A stretch of 20,326 bases of DNA from JAHRAH01 sp051009015 (GTDB taxonomy: Bacteria > Pseudomonadota > Gammaproteobacteria > Tethybacterales > Persebacteraceae). The DNA lies in contig JBPCWZ010000103.1 in assembly GCA_051009015.1 (NCBI GenBank), positions 1-20,326 on the forward strand, read 5' to 3'. The position numbers and the translations under genes were made by a program. The notes under the pieces are model-generated. The model searched no databases and was not told the DNA's origin. It was given only the letters and a program-made list of their open reading frames with translations. Of the stretch, positions 14,102 to 20,326 are shown one piece after another (position 1 is the first letter of the stretch; each line of letters starts with the position of its first letter).

Positions 14102-14890
14102 ATGCGAATTGTCTCGTGGAATCTCAACTCGGTGCGCGCGCGCTACGAACACCTGATGGCGTATATCGCCGTCGGACAGCCGGATGTATTGCTGCTGCAG
14201 GAGACCAAATGCGTTAATGCCGCTTTTCCGTTTGAGGAACTGCGCGATGCCGGTTATGACGCCGTCCATTGGGGGCAGAAAACCTATAACGGCGTTGCCA
14301 TTGTCAGCCGCCTGCCGATTCGCGATGCCGCCGCCGGAATGCCCGCCCGCCCGGATGACGAACAAGCGCGGCTTATCGCGGCGACGACAACCATTGGCGG
14401 GGCGGATATGCGGCTGGTTTGTGCCTATGTCCCCAATGGCGGCAGTGTGGATTCGGAAAAGTATCAATACAAACTGGAATGGCTTGCCGATTTTGCCGGT
14501 TATCTCGGCGATACCGCGCGCGATTTTCCCGGCGGCGTGATTGTCGGCGGCGATTTTAATGTCGCCCCGACCGATGATGACATGTATGACGCCGATGACT
14601 GGGGGCACGATACTATTCTTATCTCCGCTTGCGAGCGCCGCGCCTTTGCGGCATTGACGGAAAAGGGTTATGTTGATGCGCACCGGCTTTTTGCCCAGCC
14701 GCCGGAGCGGGCTTTTTCGTGGTGGGATTATCGCGCCGCATCTTTCGCCCGAAATCACGGCGTGCGCATTGACATGTTTTTGCTCTCGCCCCCGGCCGAA
14801 GAGCGATGCACATTATGCACTCCCGACCCGGCTCCGCGCGGATGGGACCGCCCGTCCGACCATGCCCCGATAGTGGCGCAGTTTGAATAG
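14102..14890 (+). CDS. xthA: Exodeoxyribonuclease III (AP endonuclease)
   Basis: 262 residues. A base-excision-repair nuclease that cuts at abasic sites and trims 3' ends. All metal and catalytic motifs of the exonuclease III family are intact: WNLNSVRAR at the start, LLQETK (metal-binding Glu), YVPNGG, GGDFNVAP (Asp/Asn), FSWWDYR, RIDMFLLSP and the terminal SDHAPI (catalytic His). The start at ATG 14102 gives the canonical MRIVSWNLNS. It is divergent from cysE across 70 bp. About 70 nt separate its stop from the SRP RNA, with no clear terminator. Confidence 0.96.
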   Translation: MRIVSWNLNSVRARYEHLMAYIAVGQPDVLLLQETKCVNAAFPFEELRDAGYDAVHWGQKTYNGVAIVSRLPIRDAAAGMPARPDDEQARLIAATTTIGGADMRLVCAYVPNGGSVDSEKYQYKLEWLADFAGYLGDTARDFPGGVIVGGDFNVAPTDDDMYDADDWGHDTILISACERRAFAALTEKGYVDAHRLFAQPPERAFSWWDYRAASFARNHGVRIDMFLLSPPAEERCTLCTPDPAPRGWDRPSDHAPIVAQFE

Positions 14891-14950
14891 CATAACCGGC
14901 ATTGCGGCGGCGGGATGTGTGTTTTGAATGTTATGTTCGGGCGGCGGTGG

Positions 14951-14956
14951 TATAAT
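14951..14956 (+). promoter_or_regulatory. -10 box of the SRP RNA gene
   Basis: TATAAT at 14951-14956, 4 nt before the inferred RNA 5' end at 14961. A TTGAAT at 14924-14929 is 21 nt upstream, too far for an ideal -35. Confidence 0.6.
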
Positions 14957-14960
14957 CACC

Positions 14961-15064
14961 GGCGGCGGGTCTCCCCGCATGGCATGGCGAGAACCGGGTC
15001 AGATTCGGAAGGAAGCAGCCCTAATTGCCCGCTGTCAGTGCCGGGGGCGGACTCGCCCTTTTTT
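14961..15064 (+). ncRNA. ffs: Signal recognition particle 4.5S RNA (bacterial small type)
   Basis: The domain IV core reads GGGTCAGATTCGGAAGGAAG and then CAGCCC (about 14996-15021). It has the GGAA tetraloop and the GGAAGCAGCC strand bound by Ffh. The ends pair in order: GGCG (14961-14964) with CGCC (15054-15057), GTC (14969-14971) with GAC (15050-15052), and CCCC (14973-14976) with the G-run at 15043-15047. This supports a roughly 100-nt hairpin RNA. Compared with the common GGTCC before the tetraloop, this one has GATTC, replaced by wobble-compatible bases. It sits just upstream of dnaX, a common proteobacterial arrangement. Confidence 0.93.
15045..15064 (+). terminator. Intrinsic terminator of the SRP RNA gene
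   Basis: GGGCG (15045-15049), loop GACT, CGCCC (15054-15058), then TTTTTT (15059-15064). The same bases also pair with the 5' end in the mature SRP RNA, so the sequence serves both roles. Confidence 0.7.
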
Positions 15065-15092
15065 GATATCACATGCGCATTTTGATGATTTG

Positions 15093-16730
15093 ATGGACGG
15101 GTTTCTTTCTTTGGCACGCAAGTGGCGGCCCCGCCGTTTGGCGGATTTGTCCGGGCACGAATACGCCGCCGGGGCGCTTCGCAATGCGATTATCAACAAC
15201 CGCATTCATCATGCCTTTTTGTTCACCGGCACCCGCGGCGTCGGCAAAACAACTTTGGCGCGCATTTTGGCGGCGTTGTTGAACTGCCAAAAGCCGAATG
15301 ACGGCGAGCCGTGTCTGGAATGCGCGACTTGCAAGGCGGTCGCCGCCGGGGCATGCACCGATGTGATGGAGATAGACGCCGCATCGCACACCGGCGTGGA
15401 AAACATGCGCGAAGTGCTGGAAGGCGCAAACTACGCCCCGGCACAGGGCAAGTTCAAAGTTTTCATTATTGACGAAGTGCACATGCTTTCGCGCAATACT
15501 TTTAATGCGATGCTCAAAACGCTGGAAGAACCGCCGCCGCATGTCAAGTTTGTATTGGCGACGACCGAAGCGCACAAACTTCCGGCGACGGTAATATCGC
15601 GCTGTTTGTGTTTTTCGCTGACGCCGCTTTCGCGCGAGGTCATCTCGGCGCGGCTGGCGCACATTCTCAAAAGCGAAAAGCACGAATGCGAACCCGCCGC
15701 TTTGTCGGAGATATCGCGGCTGGCGCGCGGGAGCATGCGCGATGCCCTGAGCATTCTTGACCAGGCGCTGGCATCCGGCAATGGCGCGGTAACGGCGCAA
15801 GATGTCCGGCAACTCGCCGGAGACACCGACATTGCCACGCTGGTTGCGATGTTGCGGGCGATAGCGGCGGCGGACGGCAAACAAATCACCGACCTTTGCA
15901 CCGCCCTTGCGGCGGGCAATGCATCGCCGGATGCCGTTTTGGCGCGGCTTGCATCATTGACGCACAAGGCGGCGTTTTTGGCGATATTGCCGGATGCCGC
16001 AAAGGAAGACGAGGACAAGGAAGAAACCGAAGCGGCGCGCGAGTTGTCCGGGCATTTTTCGCCGGAGCGTTTGCAGGTTTTGTATGAGATATTTTTGCGC
16101 GGGCGGCGGCAGATGCAGTTTGCGCCGGACGAACAAACCGGTTTGGAAATGACGCTTTTGCGCGCGGCGCTTTTTGCCCCGTCATCATCATCGGGCGGCG
16201 GCGATGTCGGCGGCGGGCAAAGCGGCGGCAACAAAACCCCCGCCCCGCAACAAACCCCGCCAAAAGCCAAAGCCGCAACGGCACAACAAACCCCGCCTTC
16301 GCAACAATCATCCCCGCCGCCGCAACAAAAGCCAAAACAACAAAAGCCAAAAACGGCGCAAGCATCATCATCGCCGCAAGCGCGACAACTGACCAAGTGG
16401 AGCGATGTTGTGGAAAAACTCAACCCCTCCGCGCGGGCATTGGCGGATAAGTGCATAGCAGAGCGTTTTGACGCCGAAGGAGTCGTGCTGTGGCTGGACG
16501 AAAACTGCGCGCGGGCATTGGACAATTTGCGCGCGCATCTGGAAGGGCAGTTGCGGGATTTTTTTGGCGGCGGTTTTAATGTCAAAATAGCGGTAGCCAA
16601 AGGCAACGCCGCCGGCGATGCCGACCGCGAGGAGCGCGAAAGGCGGGCGAAGGCGCATCCGTTTGCGGGTGCGATTTTGTCTCAACCGGGCGCGCGATTG
16701 CTGGACAACACCGAAGAAAGGAACGGATAA
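15093..16730 (+). CDS. dnaX: DNA polymerase III subunits gamma/tau
   Basis: 545 residues from ATG 15093, giving MDGFLSLARKWRPRRLADL, which matches the family start. The frame is open further upstream, but that part is the SRP RNA gene. DnaX is the clamp-loader ATPase that also ties the replicase together. Walker A is GTRGVGKT (46-53). A four-cysteine zinc module has C65, C74, C77 and C80. Walker B is FIIDEVHML, and the sensor/arginine-finger block contains ISRC (168-171). A low-complexity Ser/Gly/Pro/Gln/Lys linker (about 365-435) precedes the tau-specific C-terminal domain (WSDVVEKLNPSARALADKC to the DREERE end). No convincing A-AAA-AAG slippery heptamer is visible in the linker, so gamma production by frameshifting is not supported. 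No ribosome site precedes the ATG. Confidence 0.95.
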   Translation: MDGFLSLARKWRPRRLADLSGHEYAAGALRNAIINNRIHHAFLFTGTRGVGKTTLARILAALLNCQKPNDGEPCLECATCKAVAAGACTDVMEIDAASHTGVENMREVLEGANYAPAQGKFKVFIIDEVHMLSRNTFNAMLKTLEEPPPHVKFVLATTEAHKLPATVISRCLCFSLTPLSREVISARLAHILKSEKHECEPAALSEISRLARGSMRDALSILDQALASGNGAVTAQDVRQLAGDTDIATLVAMLRAIAAADGKQITDLCTALAAGNASPDAVLARLASLTHKAAFLAILPDAAKEDEDKEETEAARELSGHFSPERLQVLYEIFLRGRRQMQFAPDEQTGLEMTLLRAALFAPSSSSGGGDVGGGQSGGNKTPAPQQTPPKAKAATAQQTPPSQQSSPPPQQKPKQQKPKTAQASSSPQARQLTKWSDVVEKLNPSARALADKCIAERFDAEGVVLWLDENCARALDNLRAHLEGQLRDFFGGGFNVKIAVAKGNAAGDADREERERRAKAHPFAGAILSQPGARLLDNTEERNG

Positions 16731-16734
16731 AACA

Positions 16735-17085
16735 ATGGGCGATGACGGCAAAAAAACAGGCGTGCTTGTGCATAGCGGCGGCGGCGACAAGGCGCGGCAG
16801 TTGCACGAAAAACTGCACGCATCCATTACCAAAACACAAGCCGAGTTCGGGCGCATGGAAGTATGCGGCGCATCCGGCGGCGGGATGGTCAAAGTAAAGA
16901 TGAACTGCGAGCGCAAAGTGCGCGCCGTTGAGATAGCGGAAGAAGTCGCCAGCGACCGCGAAATGCTGCAAGATTTGGTCGCCAGCGCCGTCAGCGATGT
17001 ATTGGCAAAAGTGGAAGAAGCGGTGTCGGAAAAAATGCGCAACTCGGTGGAAAGCGCATTGTCCAACCCGCCCGAAAGCGAATAG
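16735..17085 (+). CDS. ybaB: Nucleoid-associated protein YbaB/EbfC
   Basis: 116 residues from ATG 16735, four nt after the dnaX stop and preceded by GAAAGGA (16717-16723). YbaB/EbfC forms a tweezer-like homodimer that binds DNA. The core helix (QLHEKLHASITKTQAEFGRM), the strand block GGGMVKVKMNCERKVRAVEI and the C-terminal helix (LVASAVSDVLAKVEEAVSEK) are family features. The Gly/Lys-rich N-terminus is longer than in E. coli. dnaX-ybaB order is standard, but the expected next gene, recR, is absent and a cytochrome follows. Confidence 0.92.
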   Translation: MGDDGKKTGVLVHSGGGDKARQLHEKLHASITKTQAEFGRMEVCGASGGGMVKVKMNCERKVRAVEIAEEVASDREMLQDLVASAVSDVLAKVEEAVSEKMRNSVESALSNPPESE

Positions 17086-17095
17086 GAGCGGGATG

Positions 17096-17446
17096 ATGAA
17101 AAAACGCGCACTGAACAAAGTCCTGCTTGTTGTTGTCATTCTTGCCGCTGTTGCGGTGGCGGTTTTGTTTGCCGATGTCGCCGAAGCGCAACAGCCGGGC
17201 GAGTCGGCGGTGGCAAAATCCAACAACTGCATTGGTTGCCATGAGATTCCCGGCTATCGTTCGAGTCATCCGGAGGTGTATCCGGTGCCGAAGATTATCG
17301 GGCAGAGCGAGGAGTATTTGATATCCGCGTTGCAAGCATACAGAGACGGCATTCGCGAGCATCCGGCCATGGTGGCGAATGCGGCGCAGTTGTCGGATGA
17401 CGACATTGCCGAGTTGGCAAAGTATTACGCCGGAGGTGCGAAATGA
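17096..17446 (+). CDS. Small monoheme class I cytochrome c
   Basis: 116 residues from the ATG at 17096, 7 nt after AGGAG (17084-17088); an ATG at 17093 is equally in frame. The signal peptide has a basic n-region (KKRALNK) and a hydrophobic core, cleaved near AEAQQ. The heme site is CIGCH. After it, the block PKIIGQSEEYLISALQAYRDG leads to HPAM, whose Met is the likely sixth heme ligand, and LSDDDIAELAKYYAG closes the fold as in c4/c5/c553-type cytochromes. It is a periplasmic electron carrier that needs the Ccm system encoded at 3274-5178. Its stop overlaps the next cytochrome by 4 nt (ATGA). The redox partner is unknown. Confidence 0.9.
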   Translation: MKKRALNKVLLVVVILAAVAVAVLFADVAEAQQPGESAVAKSNNCIGCHEIPGYRSSHPEVYPVPKIIGQSEEYLISALQAYRDGIREHPAMVANAAQLSDDDIAELAKYYAGGAK

Positions 17447-17805
17447 AGACGATAAAAGCGGCGATGATTTTTGTCCTTGCGCTGCCGCTTATGGCGATGG
17501 CTTCGGCTGTTTATGCCGGAGATGTTGCGGCGGGGGCGGATTTGGCGGGCAAAGTTTGCGCGACCTGCCACGGCGCAGACGGCAACACACCGATAGCCGG
17601 CTCGCCAAAACTCGCAGGGCAGCACTACCGCTATTTGGTCCAAACACTCAAAGAATACCGCGAAGGAAAGCGCGGCAGCTCCATCATGTCGCTGCAAACA
17701 ACGCAAGCGCTGGTAGATGCCGCCGAACAAGCGCGCCGGTTGACAGACGAAGAAATAGAAAGTTTGGCGGCATATTATTCCTCGCTGCCCGGCGATTTGC
17801 GCTGA
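17443..17805 (+). CDS. Second small monoheme cytochrome c, c4/c553-like
   Basis: 120 residues, starting with an ATG that overlaps the previous stop. The signal peptide is cleaved near VYAGD. The heme motif is CATCHGADGN, followed by GSPKLAGQHYRYLVQTLKEYREGKR; SSIM supplies a candidate Met ligand, and LTDEEIESLAAYYSSL is the closing helix. Between the Met and that helix there are about 14 extra residues (TTQALVDAAEQARR) not found in the sister protein. The two neighbours look like the separate halves of a diheme cytochrome c4, so they may act as a pair. The TGA overlaps the ctpA ATG by one base. Confidence 0.9.
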   Translation: MKTIKAAMIFVLALPLMAMASAVYAGDVAAGADLAGKVCATCHGADGNTPIAGSPKLAGQHYRYLVQTLKEYREGKRGSSIMSLQTTQALVDAAEQARRLTDEEIESLAAYYSSLPGDLR

Positions 17806-19262
17806 TGACGAAGATGCCATTGATGCGGCGGTTGTTGTTTGTCGTGCTGGGCGCGGCGCTTTTTTTCGGCGGCGCGGCGGCGGGGCGATATTACGACATT
17901 GGTTTGGCGCAAGCGGCACAATCGGGCGATTCGCTGCCGCTGATAAAACTCCGCGAACTCGCCGAGGCGATAGAAAGCGTCCGCGCGCATTATGTTGATG
18001 ATGTCTCGCGCGAGGAGATGATGGAATCGGCGGTGCGCGGTGTTTTGGAGGGTTTGGATCCGCATTCCACTTATTTCAGCGAAGCGGAGTTGCAGGAGTT
18101 TCAGGGCAGTTTGAGCGGCGAGCAATACGGCGGCGTGGGGATATATCTGGGCGAGAAAAACGGCTGGATAGAGATTATCGCGCCTTTGGACGGCTTGCCG
18201 GCGGCGCGGGAGGGTTTGCAAGCGGGCGATTTGATAGTGCGCATAGACGGCACATCGGCGCACAAAATGCCGATAGACGAAGCGGCGAACATGATGCGCG
18301 GCATAGTCGGCGATGCTTTGGATTTGGAAGTTTTGCGCCCGTCCGACAACAGCAAGCACCGGGTCAAGTTGTTTCGGGAGAATATCATCACGCCGTCCGT
18401 TGTTTCGGGCATGGCGGAGCCGGGTTATGGCTATGTGCGCATATCGCGTTTTCAAAATCACACGGTTGACGATTTGATAAAAAGTTTGGAATCGCTTTAT
18501 CGCAAATCGGGCGGCGAGTTGCACGGCTTGATAGTGGATTTGCGCAATAATCCCGGCGGCGTTTTACATGCCAGCATCGGCGTAGCATCGTTGTTTTTGC
18601 CTGCGGGCGCGGTGGTCGTCAGCGACAGGGGGCGTTCGCGCGGGGGCAATGATTTTGTCGCCGAATCGCAAGGCGGTTTTGACTATGCGGACGAAGTTGC
18701 CAAACTGCCGATAGTGCTATTGGTAAACGAAGGTTCGGCATCGGCATCGGAGATAGTAGCGGGGGCATTGCAAGACCACGACCGCGCGGTGCTTTTGGGC
18801 GCGCGCACATACGGCAAGGCATCGGTACAATCCCTTTTGCCCCTGCGCTCCACAGACGGCAAAACGGCATTGAAACTGACAACGGCAAGGTATTACACGC
18901 CAAACGGCACAAACATCCAAGCGCGCGGCATAGAGCCGGACATTCCAATAGCGGCAAGTTATGAAGACGAAACAGCAGCCAGCGACACCGGCGGCGAGAT
19001 AGCCCCGTTCCGCGAGGCGGATTTGCACGGTCATCTGTCAAACGAAGAGTCGGACAATGCGGCGCAACCAGAGAGCGAAAAAGCCCAACAACCGGCGCAA
19101 CAAACCCGCGAAGGCAAAGACGCCAAAGAAGAAACCCAAAAACCGCAAGACGCGAGCAACCCTTTCATTCCGGAGGGCGACCGCCAATACGACGAAGCCC
19201 TGAAACAACTAAAAACAATGGCAACAGCCAAAAAACAACCAATAGGAAATATTCCCTATTAA
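17805..19262 (+). CDS. ctpA: C-terminal processing protease, S41 family
   Basis: 485 residues from ATG 17805, in a TGATG overlap with the upstream cytochrome gene. The frame is open further upstream, but that part lies within the cytochrome genes. An N-terminal membrane anchor or signal (about 8-27) is followed by the helical cap. A PDZ domain (about 106-190) contains YGGVGIYLG and GLQAGDLIVRIDG. The S41 catalytic core follows, with the Ser-Lys dyad at S313 (GSASASE) and K338 (TYGKASVQ), 25 residues apart as in characterised CtpA/CtpB. After GIEPDIPI there is a roughly 100-residue hydrophilic, Glu/Gln/Lys-rich tail. The protease acts in the periplasm on envelope protein C-termini. A weak AATAGG/CCTATT hairpin (19241-19260) ends the gene. 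Confidence 0.94.
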   Translation: MTKMPLMRRLLFVVLGAALFFGGAAAGRYYDIGLAQAAQSGDSLPLIKLRELAEAIESVRAHYVDDVSREEMMESAVRGVLEGLDPHSTYFSEAELQEFQGSLSGEQYGGVGIYLGEKNGWIEIIAPLDGLPAAREGLQAGDLIVRIDGTSAHKMPIDEAANMMRGIVGDALDLEVLRPSDNSKHRVKLFRENIITPSVVSGMAEPGYGYVRISRFQNHTVDDLIKSLESLYRKSGGELHGLIVDLRNNPGGVLHASIGVASLFLPAGAVVVSDRGRSRGGNDFVAESQGGFDYADEVAKLPIVLLVNEGSASASEIVAGALQDHDRAVLLGARTYGKASVQSLLPLRSTDGKTALKLTTARYYTPNGTNIQARGIEPDIPIAASYEDETAASDTGGEIAPFREADLHGHLSNEESDNAAQPESEKAQQPAQQTREGKDAKEETQKPQDASNPFIPEGDRQYDEALKQLKTMATAKKQPIGNIPY

Positions 19263-19265
19263 AGG

Positions 19266-20108
19266 ATGGGAATGGGTAAGATGGAGCCACGGATATCCCC
19301 GCTAATGCGGAACGCTTTCCAAGAATCTTATTCCGGGTATGCGGTTCTTAGGGAGATAGAGCAAGATTTCAATGGCGCAGGGGTCGCGCTGGGAGATGTG
19401 ACCGATGACACGGTCGCGGGGATGAGGCGAACGCTTGTGGCGCAATATTACAGCACCGTTAACTGGACATCCGACGAGGATGTTAACCGGGTGCTTAATG
19501 CGTTTAGGGCGCACATGATGCGATTGGAGCATGTGAAGAATCCCGAGTGTGACGCGGAGGTTGAAAAATTGAAAAAATATTTGGAGGGCGATGATTTTTC
19601 CTATGACAAAGGAAAAATCACGGACATGCGCTCGCCCTCGGCAGGGCTGAGGATTGATTTGTCCCGCTTTAGCATTGACACCACGCAGGTGCAGCGCAAC
19701 ATGGACATTATGGATAGGCAGGTTGAATCCGCCCCCGCAGTTGCAATCGGGGTGGCAAAAGATATGGTGGAATCTTGCTACAAGGCAATATTACAGGATG
19801 CCAATGCGGGGTTTTCCGATAGTGAAAATATTCCCGAATTGGCGCACAAAGCCGCCGATGTCCTCAATCTGCTGCCGCAAAACATATCCGAAAGGAAAAA
19901 GGGCGAAAAGGCGATTAAAAAAGTTTTGGGTAGCCTTACCAATATCGTGCAAGGCACGGCGGAGTTGCGTAATCAATACGGTTCCGGGCACGGAAGGAAG
20001 GCGGGTCATGCTGGCTTGTCCCCAAGGCACGCCCGACTGGCTGCGAGGGCGGCGGTGACTCTCGTGGCTTTTTTGCTGGAAACGGCAGAGCAGAGAAAGA
20101 AAAACTAA
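19266..20108 (+). CDS. Abortive-infection family protein (Abi_C-like)
   Basis: 280 residues from ATG 19266; ATGs at 19272 and 19281 are alternatives, and AAAGGA at 19261-19266 best fits the one at 19272. The C-terminal 43 residues are typical of the Abi_C domain: YGSGHGRKAG, then LSPRHARLAARAAVTLVAFL and LETAEQR. Within them, R235-NQYGSG-H242 fits the R-x(4-6)-H pattern of HEPN ribonucleases, so an RNase mechanism is plausible, though inferred. The N-terminal part (LVAQYYSTVNWTSDEDVNRVL, a charged middle) is not recognised and may sense infection. It begins 3 nt after ctpA, possibly by read-through from that operon, yet its base and codon use look different, which suggests acquisition. Abi proteins stop growth or kill phage-infected cells. 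Confidence 0.82.
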   Translation: MGMGKMEPRISPLMRNAFQESYSGYAVLREIEQDFNGAGVALGDVTDDTVAGMRRTLVAQYYSTVNWTSDEDVNRVLNAFRAHMMRLEHVKNPECDAEVEKLKKYLEGDDFSYDKGKITDMRSPSAGLRIDLSRFSIDTTQVQRNMDIMDRQVESAPAVAIGVAKDMVESCYKAILQDANAGFSDSENIPELAHKAADVLNLLPQNISERKKGEKAIKKVLGSLTNIVQGTAELRNQYGSGHGRKAGHAGLSPRHARLAARAAVTLVAFLLETAEQRKKN

Positions 20109-20174
20109 TCCCCGCGCATTTTGCCGCCGGATATCATAGTGCCAATTGACTCCCCCCGCAACTTCACGGCTTCG

Positions 20175-20326
20175 CTAATCCACCGTAATGCCAAACTTTA
20201 ACAGCAGGCGCGACAGGTGGTAGTCAAGGTTCTGCACTTCGTTATCGTGCAGTTGTATCAGGTTGAAGGCGTATTTTTTATACACCGCCAACTTTTTCCG
20301 CTTGCGTTTGAGATACTCCGGGTCGT
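20175..20326 (-). CDS. 3' end of an unidentified gene, possibly a nuclease-domain protein
   Basis: 49 C-terminal residues and a TAG (complement at 20175-20177) are visible; the gene continues beyond the window. The tail contains DPEYLKRKRKKLAVYKKYAF, then NLIQLHDNEVQNLDYHLSRL, and ends KFGITVD. A basic helix followed by YKKYxFNLIQL resembles the last strand and helix of restriction-endonuclease-like (PD-(D/E)XK) domains, but the fragment is too short to decide. It is convergent with the Abi gene (66 bp apart), so it may belong to the same accessory or defence segment. Confidence 0.55.
   Translation of the reverse strand, partial: DPEYLKRKRKKLAVYKKYAFNLIQLHDNEVQNLDYHLSRLLLKFGITVD

Noticed and set aside
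14928..15092. Longer dnaX start at 14928
   Set aside because: The extra 55 codons lie inside the SRP RNA gene and its terminator; DnaX homology begins at LARKWRP just after ATG 15093.
16170..16390. Possible DnaX programmed frameshift site in the A-rich linker
   Set aside because: A-runs exist (CAAAAGCCAAAAACGG), but no in-frame X-XXY-YYZ heptamer followed by a stem-loop and a prompt -1 stop could be identified.

Overview
The window looks like a chromosomal segment of a proteobacterium, most likely a gammaproteobacterium or close relative. The evidence is a monothiol glutaredoxin, System I cytochrome c maturation genes, gshB, a ffs-dnaX-ybaB block, and MutS, XthA, CysE, L28 and L33 proteins of proteobacterial type. 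The core genes are GC-rich by eye with a strong GCC/GGC bias. The ankyrin, HNH nuclease and Abi-type genes look less GC-rich and read as accessory insertions. The ankyrin gene and the dispersed palindromes would suit an uncultivated, possibly host-associated lineage, but that is only inference.

Layout. 1-161 is the 3' end of a Grx4-type glutaredoxin. 270-1415 (minus) is an exported protein with about nine ankyrin repeats. 1416-1968 is non-coding and repeat-rich, with a composite inverted repeat and several palindromes. 1969-3183 is a Rieske mononuclear-iron oxygenase, followed by tRNA-Thr(TGT) at 3220-3292. 3274-5178 (minus) is a ccmH-ccmI-ccmE-ccmG operon with overlapping genes and no ccmF. 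Divergent from it, across 43 bp, are suhB and mutS. 8809-10101 is a DUF262-HNH nuclease, a likely anti-phage or type IV restriction enzyme. 10194-13321 (minus) is rpmB-rpmG-(glycine-zipper protein)-gshB-apbE. cysE (minus) and xthA (plus) diverge at about 14040-14090. 14961-15064 is the SRP 4.5S RNA, followed by dnaX, ybaB, two small c-type cytochromes and the protease ctpA on the plus strand. The window ends with an Abi_C-type abortive-infection gene and, facing it, the 3' end of an unidentified gene that may be nuclease-related.

How the parts fit. The ccm genes attach heme to periplasmic cytochromes such as the two encoded at 17096-17805. grxD, gshB and cysE belong to thiol metabolism (Grx, glutathione, cysteine). 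mutS, xthA and dnaX are replication and repair genes. The accessory layer consists of the ankyrin protein, the DUF262-HNH nuclease and the Abi/nuclease-like pair.

The least expected signal is regulatory. Six first-in-transcript genes (ccmH, suhB, the HNH gene, rpmB, cysE, xthA) have a TATAAT or TAGAAT box ending only 6-11 nt before the start codon and no Shine-Dalgarno. This predicts leaderless or nearly leaderless mRNAs, while other genes in the same window have ordinary GGAGG-type sites.
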